A stretch of DNA of 33,858 bases from NCBI RefSeq assembly GCF_003696215.1, contig NZ_RFFG01000086.1, forward strand, positions 1 through 33,858. Direction: 5' to 3'. This document shows positions 15,781 to 23,150 of the stretch, one piece after another. Position 1 is the first letter of the stretch. Every line of letters starts with the position of its first letter. The stretch is from Actinomadura harenae (GTDB taxonomy: Bacteria > Actinomycetota > Actinomycetes > Streptosporangiales > Streptosporangiaceae). The notes below the pieces were generated by a model. It searched no databases. It saw only the letters and a list, made by a program, of their open reading frames with translations, and was not told where the DNA came from. A program made the position numbers and the translations under genes.

Positions 15781-16722
15781 TCAGCTTTCCGGGGCCTCGG
15801 AGGACCGCGTCCGGGCGAGCCCGGCGGCGCGTCCCTTGGCGGCGATCACGAGCGCCATCTTCCGGGACGCCTCGTCGATCATCTCGTCGCCGAGCATGGC
15901 CGCGCCGCGCCCCTCCACGGACGTCGCGTGCTCGTAGGCGTCCAGGATGAGCTCGGCGTGGTCGTAGTCGTCCTGGGACGGCGAGAACACCTCGTTCCCC
16001 GCGTCCACCTGGGACGGGTGCAGCACCCACTTGCCGTCGAACCCGAGCGCCGCCGACCGCCGCGCCACGCGCCGGAACGCGTCCACGTCCCGGACGTTGA
16101 AGTACGGCCCGTCGATGGCCTGGAGATCGTGCGCGCGCGCCGCGAGGAGGATGCGCATGAGGATGTAGTGGTAGGCGTCGCCCTCGGTGTATCCCTCCGG
16201 CTGCTCCCCCACGACCAGCGTCCTCATGTTGATCGACGCCATGAAGTCGCCGGGCCCGAAGACGAGGGTCTCCAGGCGGGGCGAGGACGCGGCGATCGCG
16301 TCGATGTTCGTCATGCCGCGCGCGTCCTCGATCTGGGCCTCGACGCCGATCCGTCCCACCGGCAGGCCGACGGCGCGCTCGATCTGGGTGAGGAGCCGGT
16401 CGAGCCACTGGACGTGCGAGGCGTCCCGGACCTTGGGCAGCATCAGGCAGTCGAGGTTCGCGCCCGCGCCCTCGACGACCTCGATCACGTCCCGGTAGGC
16501 GAACGGGGTGTCGAGGTCGTTGATCCGGACGACCCGGACCTTGCCCGACCAGTCGCCCTCGTTCAGCGCGGCGACGACGTTCTTCCGGGCGTCCGCCTTG
16601 GCCGACGGCGCGACCGCGTCCTCCAGGTCGAGGAAGATCTCGTCCGCCGGGAGCCCCTGGGCCTTCTCGATGAACCGGGGATTGCTGCCGGGGACGGCCA
16701 GGGTGGTACGTCGGGATCGCAT
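15781..16722 (-). CDS. CitE/HpcH-family CoA-ester lyase
   Basis: A 313-aa TIM-barrel lyase of the citrate lyase beta/malyl-CoA lyase group, cleaving or forming (methyl)malyl-CoA-type thioesters with Mg2+. Seen: LAVPGSNPRF at the N-terminus, FLDLEDAVAP (metal/substrate Glu-Asp), EAQIEDARG (second Glu), FGPGDFMASI and the C-terminal FDGKWVLHPSQVDAGNEVFSP. The exact substrate is not readable. ATG 16722 is chosen over longer in-frame forms because it gives the family N-terminus and TAGCAT sits 7 nt upstream (leaderless). No citrate lyase alpha or gamma genes are nearby, which argues against true citrate lyase. Confidence 0.9.
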   Translation of the reverse strand: MRSRRTTLAVPGSNPRFIEKAQGLPADEIFLDLEDAVAPSAKADARKNVVAALNEGDWSGKVRVVRINDLDTPFAYRDVIEVVEGAGANLDCLMLPKVRDASHVQWLDRLLTQIERAVGLPVGRIGVEAQIEDARGMTNIDAIAASSPRLETLVFGPGDFMASINMRTLVVGEQPEGYTEGDAYHYILMRILLAARAHDLQAIDGPYFNVRDVDAFRRVARRSAALGFDGKWVLHPSQVDAGNEVFSPSQDDYDHAELILDAYEHATSVEGRGAAMLGDEMIDEASRKMALVIAAKGRAAGLARTRSSEAPES

Positions 16723-16729
16723 GGCGCGG

Positions 16730-16735
16730 ATGCTA
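16730..16735 (-). promoter_or_regulatory. -10 element, leaderless start of the CitE-like gene
   Basis: TAGCAT on the minus strand, 7 nt before ATG 16722; no Shine-Dalgarno. Confidence 0.6.
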
Positions 16736-16765
16736 CCCACGCGCGGCGTGTGAGACGCTGGCGGC

Positions 16766-17281
16766 ATGGGTGACACGCGATCGGCCCTGATCGAGGAGGC
16801 CCTCAAGAAGTCCGGCATGTTGTGGCTGGTCCTCTCGGGACTGCCGCAACCGCGCGCGGCCTGGCACGTCTGGCATGACGGGTCGGCGTACGTGCTCACG
16901 GGCGGCGAGGGCGAACAGCCCCTCCCCGGCCTGCCGGACGCGACCAGCGCGAAGGTGATGGTCCGCAGCAAGGACAAGGGCGGACGCCTCATCACGTTCA
17001 CCGCCGCCGTGGAGATCGTCGAACCGGGCACCGCGCTCTGGGACGAGATCACCCCGGTCATGGCGAAGGAACGCCTCAACGCGCGCTCGCACGAGGGCCA
17101 GATCGACACCTGGGCCACCGACTCCTGGATCGTCCGGCTCACCCCGACCGAGGAGGTCGAGGAGGAACCGGGCGACTACGACGACTCCTACGCCGTGGTC
17201 CGGCCCCTCCCGACCCCCGCGACGACGGCCGGGTCCCCGCCCCGCCTGATCGGCTCCCGCCGCCGTCGCGCCGACCGCTGA
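16766..17281 (+). CDS. Pyridoxamine 5'-phosphate oxidase-like (FMN-binding split barrel) protein
   Basis: A 171-aa protein with the pattern of actinobacterial PNPOx-like proteins: an N-terminal helix (IEEALKKSGMLWLVL), WHVWHDGSAYVLTGG, VMVRSKDKGGRLITF and an Ala/Arg-rich C-terminal tail that is probably disordered. It would bind a flavin or other cofactor in a split beta barrel, but the ligand and reaction are unknown. Divergent from the CitE-like gene across 43 bp. The start codon has no evident Shine-Dalgarno. Confidence 0.65.
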   Translation: MGDTRSALIEEALKKSGMLWLVLSGLPQPRAAWHVWHDGSAYVLTGGEGEQPLPGLPDATSAKVMVRSKDKGGRLITFTAAVEIVEPGTALWDEITPVMAKERLNARSHEGQIDTWATDSWIVRLTPTEEVEEEPGDYDDSYAVVRPLPTPATTAGSPPRLIGSRRRRADR

Positions 17282-17300
17282 CACGCCCCGTCCATCCGCC

Positions 17301-17343
17301 TTCTGTCCGCTTTCTGTCCTGCCTTCTGTCCCGCCTTCTATCC
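17301..17343. repeat. TTCTGTCC microrepeat array spanning a stop codon
   Basis: TTCTGTCC at 17301, 17312 and 17324 and TTCTATCC at 17336, with an 11-12 bp period. The last unit holds the TAG stop of the sigma-factor gene (minus strand). Confidence 0.75.
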
Positions 17344-18264
17344 GTCGAAGGTGCGTCCGGCGCGGACGGCGTGGAGCTTGTCGGGGTTGCCGACCATGTG
17401 GACGGTCGAGATCAGGCCGTCCTCGTCGGTCGTGACGCCGATCGTCCCGAGGACGCGTCCGCCTCCCTCCAGGATCAGCCCCGGCTCGCCGTTGATCTCG
17501 GCCCAGCTGATCGTCCACTCGCCGACCGGCACGCCCTGCCAGGGGCGGCCGATGATCCCGAGGAAGAACCGGGCGATCTTCTCCGGGCCGTGGATGACGC
17601 GCAGCGGGGCGCGGACCTTGCCGCCGCCGTCCGTCCACAGCGCGACGTCCGGCGCGAGGACGGCCATCAGCTCGTTGATGTCGCCGCCGACCGCCGCCTC
17701 CAGGAACCGGTCGACGGCGGCGCGCCGCTCGTCCGCGCGCGGGTCGAAGCGGGGGCGCCGCGCGTCCACGTGCTTACGCGCGCGCGTCCCGACCTGCCGC
17801 ACGGACGCCTCGGACCGTCCGAGCACCGCCGCGATCTCGGTGTAGGGGAACCCGAACGCCTCGCGCAGCACGAACACCGCGCGCTCCAGCGGCGTCAGCG
17901 TCTCCAGCACCACCAGCAGGGCCGTCGACACCGACTCGGCGACCTCGACGTGCTCCGCCGCGTCCGGCGAGGTGAGCAGCGGCTCGGGCAGCCACGGCCC
18001 GATGTACTGCTCGCGCTTCGCCCGGGCGGACGTCAGCCGGTCCAGGGCCAGGTTCGTCGTGACGCGCACGAGGTACGCCTCGTCGTCGGCGACCTCGTCC
18101 CGGCCCGCCGACGACCAGCGCAGCCACGCGTCCTGGAGGACGTCCTCGGCGTCGGTGACCGTCCCGAGCATCCGGTAGGCGACCCCGAACAACCGGTCCC
18201 GGTGCGCCTGGAACCGCTCCGCGAGCCCCGCGCCGGACGGTGGCCGCCGCTGGTCAGACGGCAC
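17338..18264 (-). CDS. ECF41-type RNA polymerase sigma factor
   Basis: A 308-aa extracytoplasmic-function sigma factor with the hallmarks of group ECF41. Sigma region 2 is near residues 16-82 (LFGVAYRMLGTVTDAEDVLQDAWLRW). A linker holds WLPEPL (91-96), and region 4 with its helix-turn-helix is at about 115-168. A C-terminal NTF2/SnoaL-like extension carries the two ECF41 motifs DGGGKV (212-217) and NPDKL (293-297). In studied members this extension modulates activity and replaces an anti-sigma factor. GTG 18264 has GGGGGA 5 nt upstream and overlaps the preceding decarboxylase gene by 11 bp. An ECF41 promoter precedes the operon, implying autoregulation. Confidence 0.95.
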   Translation of the reverse strand: MPSDQRRPPSGAGLAERFQAHRDRLFGVAYRMLGTVTDAEDVLQDAWLRWSSAGRDEVADDEAYLVRVTTNLALDRLTSARAKREQYIGPWLPEPLLTSPDAAEHVEVAESVSTALLVVLETLTPLERAVFVLREAFGFPYTEIAAVLGRSEASVRQVGTRARKHVDARRPRFDPRADERRAAVDRFLEAAVGGDINELMAVLAPDVALWTDGGGKVRAPLRVIHGPEKIARFFLGIIGRPWQGVPVGEWTISWAEINGEPGLILEGGGRVLGTIGVTTDEDGLISTVHMVGNPDKLHAVRAGRTFDG

Positions 18265-18835
18265 GGGCGTCCCCCTGTGCGGCGCGGTTCGCGGGGACGT
18301 CGCAGCGGTCCTTGAAGCCCTGGCCGGTGAGCCCGGCGGCGGCGTTGAAGCGTGAGCGCAGGTTCTCCACGGCCACCATCATGGTCAGCTCGACGAGCTG
18401 CCTCTCGTCCAGGAACGTCCGGAGCTCCGCGGTCAGCTCGTCGGTCACCTCGGGCGGGTCCGCGCACATCGCGTCGGCGTACTCCAGGACCAGGCGTTCC
18501 TCCCGGTCGAACAGGTCGGAGTCGCGCCAGGCCGGGACGGCCTCGAGCTTCTCCAGCGGGATCCCGTGCGTCGTCGCGGCCCAGGTGCCGAAGTCGACGC
18601 ACCAGGAGCAGCCGATCCGCACCGCGGCGGCCATCTCGGCGAGGTCCTTGTAGCGGTGCGGCAGCGCCTTCCAGCGCTGTGCCTGGATCTCGAACAGCGA
18701 GTACGCCGTGGAGACGCCCATGTGGTGTCCCATCGCGCGAACCGGGTCGAGCTCCTTGCCGTACATGCGCAGGACGATCCACGCGGCGGCGCGGTACCGG
18801 AGCGTCCGCGGCGGGTCGAGAGAGATGCGTGCCAT
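18254..18835 (-). CDS. Carboxymuconolactone decarboxylase/AhpD-like protein, ECF41 partner
   Basis: A 193-aa helical protein of the CMD/alkylhydroperoxidase-D superfamily. The redox motif is CSWCVDFG (Cys-x2-Cys); the His that follows in true AhpD (Cys-x2-Cys-x3-His) is absent, replaced by Gly. Such CMD proteins are the typical gene partner and target of ECF41 sigma factors (the carboxymuconolactone decarboxylase, oxidoreductase or epimerase class). ATG 18835 is preferred over the longer in-frame GTG 18856 because AGGAGG lies 6 nt upstream. The sigma gene follows with an 11-bp overlap. A redox or hydroperoxide-detoxifying role is likely but the substrate is unknown. Confidence 0.92.
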   Translation of the reverse strand: MARISLDPPRTLRYRAAAWIVLRMYGKELDPVRAMGHHMGVSTAYSLFEIQAQRWKALPHRYKDLAEMAAAVRIGCSWCVDFGTWAATTHGIPLEKLEAVPAWRDSDLFDREERLVLEYADAMCADPPEVTDELTAELRTFLDERQLVELTMMVAVENLRSRFNAAAGLTGQGFKDRCDVPANRAAQGDARAV

Positions 18836-18862
18836 GTCTGTCCTCCTACCCTTCACCTGATG

Positions 18863-18889
18863 GACGACCGGGCGTCCGCGAGTGTGACA
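18863..18889 (-). promoter_or_regulatory. ECF41 autoregulated promoter
   Basis: On the minus strand TGTCACA (18889-18883), a 16-nt spacer and CGTC (18866-18863) match the published ECF41 consensus TGTCACA-N16-CGTC exactly. It lies 27 bp before the ATG of the decarboxylase gene, giving a leader of roughly 20 nt with the AGGAGG site. Confidence 0.92.
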
Positions 18890-18950
18890 TCTGGGGAAAA
18901 CGCGTGGTTAACGTTGGTTAGGGGAATCGGATGACCGTCAAGATCATGGG

Positions 18951-18956
18951 TAGGCT
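18951..18956 (+). promoter_or_regulatory. -10 element, leaderless start of the MgtE-N/CBS gene
   Basis: TAGGCT, 6 nt before ATG 18963; no Shine-Dalgarno. Confidence 0.5.
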
Positions 18957-18962
18957 CCGGGC

Positions 18963-20294
18963 ATGAGCGGAGCTCCGAGCAGGGTCTTCATCGCGCGGCT
19001 GGCCGGTATCGCCGTGTTCGACCCGGCCGGTGACCAGATCGGCCGGGCGCGGGACGTGGTCGTCGCGCTGCGCCCGGACGACCGCCCTCCGCGCGTCCTC
19101 GGCCTGACCGTCGACGTCGCGCCCCGCCGCACCGTGTTCCTGCCGATCACCCGGGTCACCACGATCGAGGCGGACGCGATCATCTTCGACGGGCGGCTGA
19201 ACGTGCGCCGGTTCCAGCAGCGCGCGTCCGAGACGCTCGTCCTCGCCGAGATGCTCGACCGGACCGTCCGGATGCGGGAGTCCGGCGACCCCGTCGCGGT
19301 CGTGGACGTCGCGATGGAGCCGACCCGCACCCGCGACTGGCTGGTCGCGAAGGTCGCGGTGCGCCGCGCGACCGGCCGCGGCCTGCGCCGTCGCGGCACG
19401 GGTGGCCGCGGGGGCCCGACGTCCGTGGTCGACTGGGAGGCCGTCGAGGGCTTCGCGACGATCGAGCACGGGCAGGGCGCGGCCGGGCTGATCGCCGCGT
19501 TCGAGAACATGAAGCCCGCCGACCTCGCCAACTTCGTCCACGACCTGCCGGAGAAGCGCCGCACCGAGGTCGCCGTCGCGCTCGACGACGAGCGTCTGGC
19601 GGACGTCCTGGAGGAGCTGCCCGAGGACGACCAGGTCGAGATCCTCGGCAAGCTGGAGGTCGAGCGCGCCGCCGACGTCCTGGAGTCGATGGACCCCGAC
19701 GACGCCGCCGACCTGCTCGGTGAGCTCCCCACCGACCAGCGCGAACGCCTGCTGACCCGGATGGAGCCGCACGAGGCCGCGCCCGTCCGCCGCCTGCTCA
19801 CCTACGCCGACAACAGCGCGGGCGGCCTGATGACCACCGACCCCATCGTCGTCGCCCCGGACGCGACCGTCGCCGAGGCCCTCGCCATGATCCGCAACCC
19901 CGACCTGAACCCGGCCCTCGCCGCGCAGGTGTACGTGTGCCGTCCGCCCACCGCGACCCCGACCGGCCGCTACCTCGGCACCGTCCACTTCCAGCGGCTG
20001 CTGAGGGAACCGCCGCCGACCCTGGTCAGCGGCATCGTCGACACCGAGCTCGACCCGCTGCGCCCGACCATGTCCCTGGAGGCCCTGGCGACCTTCCTGG
20101 CCACCTACAACCTGGTCGCGGGCGCCGTCGTGGACGAGACGGGCCACCTGCTCGGCGCGGTCACCATCGACGACGTCCTCGACCACCTGCTGCCCGAGGA
20201 CTGGCGCGAGACCGTCATGGACGCCGACGCCGACGCCGCCGACGGTTCCTCCGACCCCGAAGAGGAAGCCCTGCGCGCCGGGGGCATCGCATGA
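18963..20294 (+). CDS. PRC-barrel, MgtE-N and CBS domain protein without membrane part
   Basis: A 443-aa soluble protein. The first 170 or so residues look like two PRC-barrel-type beta domains (RLAGIAVFDPAGDQIGRARDVV and a second copy near 100-170). Residues about 180-290 form the helical MgtE N-domain (DLANFVHDLPEKRR, VLEELPEDDQVEIL, LLGELPTDQRERLL), and about 290-430 a CBS pair (SAGGLMTTDPIVV to AVTIDDVLDHLL). In MgtE channels these sense Mg2+, but the transmembrane channel domain is missing. A regulatory or Mg2+-sensing role with the DUF1003 membrane protein is plausible: the stop overlaps that gene's start (ATGA). Confidence 0.9.
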   Translation: MSGAPSRVFIARLAGIAVFDPAGDQIGRARDVVVALRPDDRPPRVLGLTVDVAPRRTVFLPITRVTTIEADAIIFDGRLNVRRFQQRASETLVLAEMLDRTVRMRESGDPVAVVDVAMEPTRTRDWLVAKVAVRRATGRGLRRRGTGGRGGPTSVVDWEAVEGFATIEHGQGAAGLIAAFENMKPADLANFVHDLPEKRRTEVAVALDDERLADVLEELPEDDQVEILGKLEVERAADVLESMDPDDAADLLGELPTDQRERLLTRMEPHEAAPVRRLLTYADNSAGGLMTTDPIVVAPDATVAEALAMIRNPDLNPALAAQVYVCRPPTATPTGRYLGTVHFQRLLREPPPTLVSGIVDTELDPLRPTMSLEALATFLATYNLVAGAVVDETGHLLGAVTIDDVLDHLLPEDWRETVMDADADAADGSSDPEEEALRAGGIA

Positions 20295-20803
20295 CCTCAC
20301 GCCTCGACCAGCCGCGCGACCTGCGCCGCACCCTCCTCCCCCGGGTCCACTACGACCCCGAGTCGTTCGGCCGCCTGTCCGAGCGCATCGCCCGCTTCAT
20401 GGGGACGGCCCGCTTCCTCGTCTACATGACGGCCGTGATCGTCGCGTGGATCGTGTGGAACGCGCTGGCCCCGTCGTCCCTGCGCTTCGACCCGTACCCG
20501 TTCATCTTCCTGACCCTGGTCCTGTCCCTCCAGGCGTCCTACGCGGCCCCCCTGATCCTGCTCGCCCAGAACCGCCAGGACGACCGGGACCGCGTCCAGT
20601 ACGAGCAGGACCGCTCCCGCAACGACCGCAACATCGCCGACACCGAGTACCTCACCCGCGAGATCGCCGGCCTCCGCATGGCCATCTCGGAGGTCGCCAC
20701 CCGCGACTTCCTCCGCTCGGAACTCGAACGCATGCTCCGGGACCTCGACAACAAGAACGGCCAGAAGGACCCCGGGCCCTCGATCTCACCCTCGAACCCG
20801 TAG
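20291..20803 (+). CDS. DUF1003 membrane protein
   Basis: A 170-aa protein with the DUF1003 core: SERIARFMGTARFLVYMT, then a first membrane helix (AVIVAWIVWNAL), the FDPYPFIFLTLVLSLQASYAAPLILLAQNRQ hairpin (shown here only as its beginning FDPYPFIFL and end LLAQNRQ) and a charged C-terminal coiled-coil-like helix. Function unknown. In many actinobacteria it sits between the MgtE-N gene and mrp. ATG 20291 overlaps the upstream TGA, so the pair is translationally coupled. Confidence 0.92.
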   Translation: MTSRLDQPRDLRRTLLPRVHYDPESFGRLSERIARFMGTARFLVYMTAVIVAWIVWNALAPSSLRFDPYPFIFLTLVLSLQASYAAPLILLAQNRQDDRDRVQYEQDRSRNDRNIADTEYLTREIAGLRMAISEVATRDFLRSELERMLRDLDNKNGQKDPGPSISPSNP

Positions 20804-20826
20804 CTCCGGCGACCGCGTTCACCTGC

Positions 20827-20867
20827 ATTGATATGGGAAGTTCCATCAATTCACGTCCCATATCAAT
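20827..20867. repeat. Perfect 12-bp inverted repeat, AT-rich, before the beta-lactamase gene
   Basis: ATTGATATGGGA (20827-20838) and TCCCATATCAAT (20856-20867) flank 17 nt. It lies 23 bp after the DUF1003 stop and about 75 bp before the beta-lactamase start, and is far more AT-rich than its surroundings. It could be a repressor operator, a bidirectional terminator or an insertion scar. No BlaI-type repressor gene is present in the window. Confidence 0.75.
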
Positions 20868-20941
20868 ATTGGACACGATGCGAAGGCGTCTGGTCTGCTC
20901 GTGCCTTGATCAAGATCGGCACACGAGAGCAGGAGCCGGAA

Positions 20942-21913
20942 ATGCGCCATATCCACGCACCGAAGGGCCGGACGAGGATCGGGATCTCCGTCCTGGCGAT
21001 CTCCACGCTGTTCGCCGGAACCGCCTGCGGCACGAGCCCCAAGACCGTGACCGGAGAACGCGTGGCGAACAGCAACTCCCCCGTCACCGCCACCGCCGAC
21101 GTCCAGAAGGAACTGCGCAAGCTGGAGACGTCCTACCAGGGACGGATCGGCGCGTACGCGATCGACACCGGCACGGGCAAGACCGTCGGCTACCGCGCGC
21201 ATGAGCGCATGCCCAGCAACTCGACGTTCAAGGCGATCCTGTGCGGCGCGGTCCTCCACAAGGCCCGCACTGCCGACCCAGGCCTGATGAGCCGGACGTT
21301 CCACTGGACCAAGGAGGACGTCGTCGACAGTTCCCCCGTCACGGGGACGGACGAGAACATCAAGAACGGGCTGACCGCCGCGCAGCTGTGCGAGGCGACC
21401 ATCACCACCAGCGACAACACGGCCGCGAACGTGCTGCTCAAGCAGGTCGTCGGCGGCCCCGCCGGCATGACCCGCTACTACCGGTCCCTGGGCGACCCGG
21501 CCGGACGCCTGGACCGGTACGAGACCGAGCTCAACCATTGGAACCCCGGCGAGAAGCACGACACGATCATGCCCGCGTGCATGGCCCGTGACCTGGAGAA
21601 ACTCACGGTCGGCACCGCCCTGGTCGCCGAGGACAGGCAGCAGCTGACCACCTGGTTGAAGGCCACCGACACCGGCGACGAGCGCATCCGCGCGGGCGTC
21701 CCCCAGGGCTGGATCGTCGGCGACAAGACCGGCACCGCGGACGGCTGGTACGCCGCCGCCGACGACATCGCGATCGCCTGGCCCCCGTCCGGCGGCGCCC
21801 CCGTCATCATCGCGATCTTCACCCACCGCGACGCCAAGGACGCCGCGTTCGACAACCGCGTCCTGGCCAAGACCACCACGATCCTGATGCGCGGCCTCGG
21901 CAAGACCGCCTGA
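20942..21913 (+). CDS. Class A beta-lactamase (secreted, probably lipoprotein)
   Basis: A 323-aa serine beta-lactamase with every class A catalytic motif: STFK (Ser94 nucleophile, Lys97), SDN (157-159), ETELN (Glu194 general base, Asn198) and KTG (262-264), followed by DDIAIAWPP. It should hydrolyse beta-lactams through an acyl enzyme outside the membrane. The N-terminus has a basic region, a hydrophobic core and FAGTAC with Cys29, a weak lipobox, so either lipoprotein or plain secreted. ATG 20942 has AGGAG 6 nt upstream. No blaI/blaR or penicillin-binding-protein gene adjoins; the spectrum cannot be predicted. Confidence 0.93.
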   Translation: MRHIHAPKGRTRIGISVLAISTLFAGTACGTSPKTVTGERVANSNSPVTATADVQKELRKLETSYQGRIGAYAIDTGTGKTVGYRAHERMPSNSTFKAILCGAVLHKARTADPGLMSRTFHWTKEDVVDSSPVTGTDENIKNGLTAAQLCEATITTSDNTAANVLLKQVVGGPAGMTRYYRSLGDPAGRLDRYETELNHWNPGEKHDTIMPACMARDLEKLTVGTALVAEDRQQLTTWLKATDTGDERIRAGVPQGWIVGDKTGTADGWYAAADDIAIAWPPSGGAPVIIAIFTHRDAKDAAFDNRVLAKTTTILMRGLGKTA

Positions 21914-22387
21914 TCTCAGCCCAACGAACCCCGCGGCGGGCCCGGGACCCCCCCGCCCCCCCCGGCCCCCCCCAATTACGCACGCCCCCCGCGGGCGCCC
22001 CCACGGGGGGCCCTGGCAACGACCGCAGTTACTCCCCCAAACCACCCCGGGGGGGGCCGGGCACCCCCGGGGCCGCCGCGCCTCTCCCAAAGGTCCTCGC
22101 TCCGCTCGGGCTCCCCTCATTGGGGCTCCCGCCCCAACCCCCAAGCTGGGGGCTCCCGCCCCAGACCCCCAAAAGCCCTCATGCGCAACGGGATGATGTG
22201 CGAATTTCCTGTCCGCGCCGCCGCAGCTCAGCGCAAGCTGCACAACAGCGCCGGCGATGATCTCGATCACCGCTCCGGGCAGAGTGCAGCGCTTCTATCT
22301 GAGTGTGACGACCACGGCCATTGACCACCGCAACCCCGCAGGATCGGATAGTCCTCCCAAACACCCGGCACGAAGGGGTTCTGCAAC
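21914..22387. other. Non-coding stretch with C/G homopolymer tracts and short repeats
   Basis: No credible gene. Runs of C7, C8 and C8 (21948-21973), more C- and G-runs to about 22070, a 15-bp direct repeat GGGGCTCCCGCCCCA (22122-22136 and 22149-22163), and a CCCCC-AAGCT-GGGGG hairpin between its copies. The minus strand has closely spaced G-runs that could form G-quadruplexes. The last 200 bp are of normal composition and hold the next gene's promoter. Confidence 0.7.
22321..22349 (+). promoter_or_regulatory. Possible promoter of the DUF6879/XRE module
   Basis: TTGACC (22321-22326), a 17-bp spacer and a weak -10-like TCGGAT (22344-22349). Transcription from near 22356 would give a leader of about 32 nt before ATG 22388. 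Confidence 0.4.
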
Positions 22388-22702
22388 ATGGGGCAACTTC
22401 ACAGCGATGGCGATGACCTCACCGCTACCTTCTTCTGCAAGGACCCCGAGTCTCATGGGGCGGACGAGTGCGAGACGGTCTACAGGACCGACCGGGCATC
22501 GTGGATCGTGCAGGGCAAGCTGCGCGGTCCGAAGGTCGCCGCCCAGCTCATCAGCCTCGCTGACGACGAGACGTTCAGTGAGATATCCGACCGGACCATG
22601 GAGCATTTCGTCCGGAGGTACGTCAGGGAGCACTATGGAATTGATCTCGGTGAAGCAGCGAGCGAGTCTGATCTGGGCGGGTCGTCCCTTCCTGAAGCTT
22701 GA
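22388..22702 (+). CDS. Hypothetical protein, first gene of the DUF6879/XRE module
   Basis: A 104-aa acidic protein I do not recognise. It has two Cys (FFCKDPES, DECETVY), a central WIVQGKLRGPKVAAQLISL segment and a helical, charged C-terminus (MEHFVRRYVREHYG). No signal peptide or membrane helix. A weak AAGGGG lies 9 nt before ATG 22388. Its 3' end overlaps the next gene by 68 bp in another frame, so the two are probably co-translated. Position suggests a part in the XRE regulatory module (inference). Confidence 0.65.
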   Translation: MGQLHSDGDDLTATFFCKDPESHGADECETVYRTDRASWIVQGKLRGPKVAAQLISLADDETFSEISDRTMEHFVRRYVREHYGIDLGEAASESDLGGSSLPEA

Positions 22703-23144
22703 GCTTCGCGACAGCTACGCCTTCGACGCCGAGTTGTTCGACGCGTGGAGGCGACAGGACGAGGAAGCCATGGCCCCCGTGGTTGACGGCTGGCGCGACA
22801 GAGTCGCCTCCGAGGTCGCCGCCGGCAGGCGCTTGCGACGGGTTCGCGTGGTCTCCGAACCACTCTCGGAGTATCAGCGCATGGCCGTGGACATCAGCGG
22901 ATCGGCGGTCGAGGCGGGAGAAGAGCTGCGGTGGCTTCCTCGTCGGCTCGTGTCCGCGCTTCCGCTCCCCGGCAACGACTGCTTCATCCTTGATGACCTG
23001 GTCATCTTCAACGTGCTCGGCGGATCCGACGAGCGCGTGGAGATCCAGCTCTACCGAGAGCCGGACGTGGTCGAGTTCTGCCGAGATGCATTCGAGGCGG
23101 CTTGGAAGCTCGCCACCCCACACTCCGAGTACAAGCCTGCCTGA
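22635..23144 (+). CDS. DUF6879-family protein
   Basis: A 169-aa protein matching the actinobacterial DUF6879 family, whose genes often neighbour XRE/DUF5753 regulators. Typical segments: KLELRDSYAF, LRRVRVVSEPLSEYQRM, ELRWLPRRL, LPLPGNDCFILDDLVIFN, and the C-terminal FEAAWKLATPHSEYKP. Function is unknown; a partner of the regulator has been suggested by context only. ATG 22635 has GGGAG 4 nt upstream and lies inside the preceding gene. The XRE gene follows after 6 bp, so the three form one operon. Confidence 0.88.
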   Translation: MELISVKQRASLIWAGRPFLKLELRDSYAFDAELFDAWRRQDEEAMAPVVDGWRDRVASEVAAGRRLRRVRVVSEPLSEYQRMAVDISGSAVEAGEELRWLPRRLVSALPLPGNDCFILDDLVIFNVLGGSDERVEIQLYREPDVVEFCRDAFEAAWKLATPHSEYKPA

Positions 23145-23150
23145 TCACCC

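Noticed and set aside
14530..16773. 747-codon plus-strand frame over the CPBP and CitE-like genes
   Set aside because: It is the shadow of two well-supported minus-strand genes.
18963..20294. MgtE magnesium transporter
   Set aside because: Only PRC-barrel, N-domain and CBS parts are present; there are no membrane helices, so it cannot be the channel.
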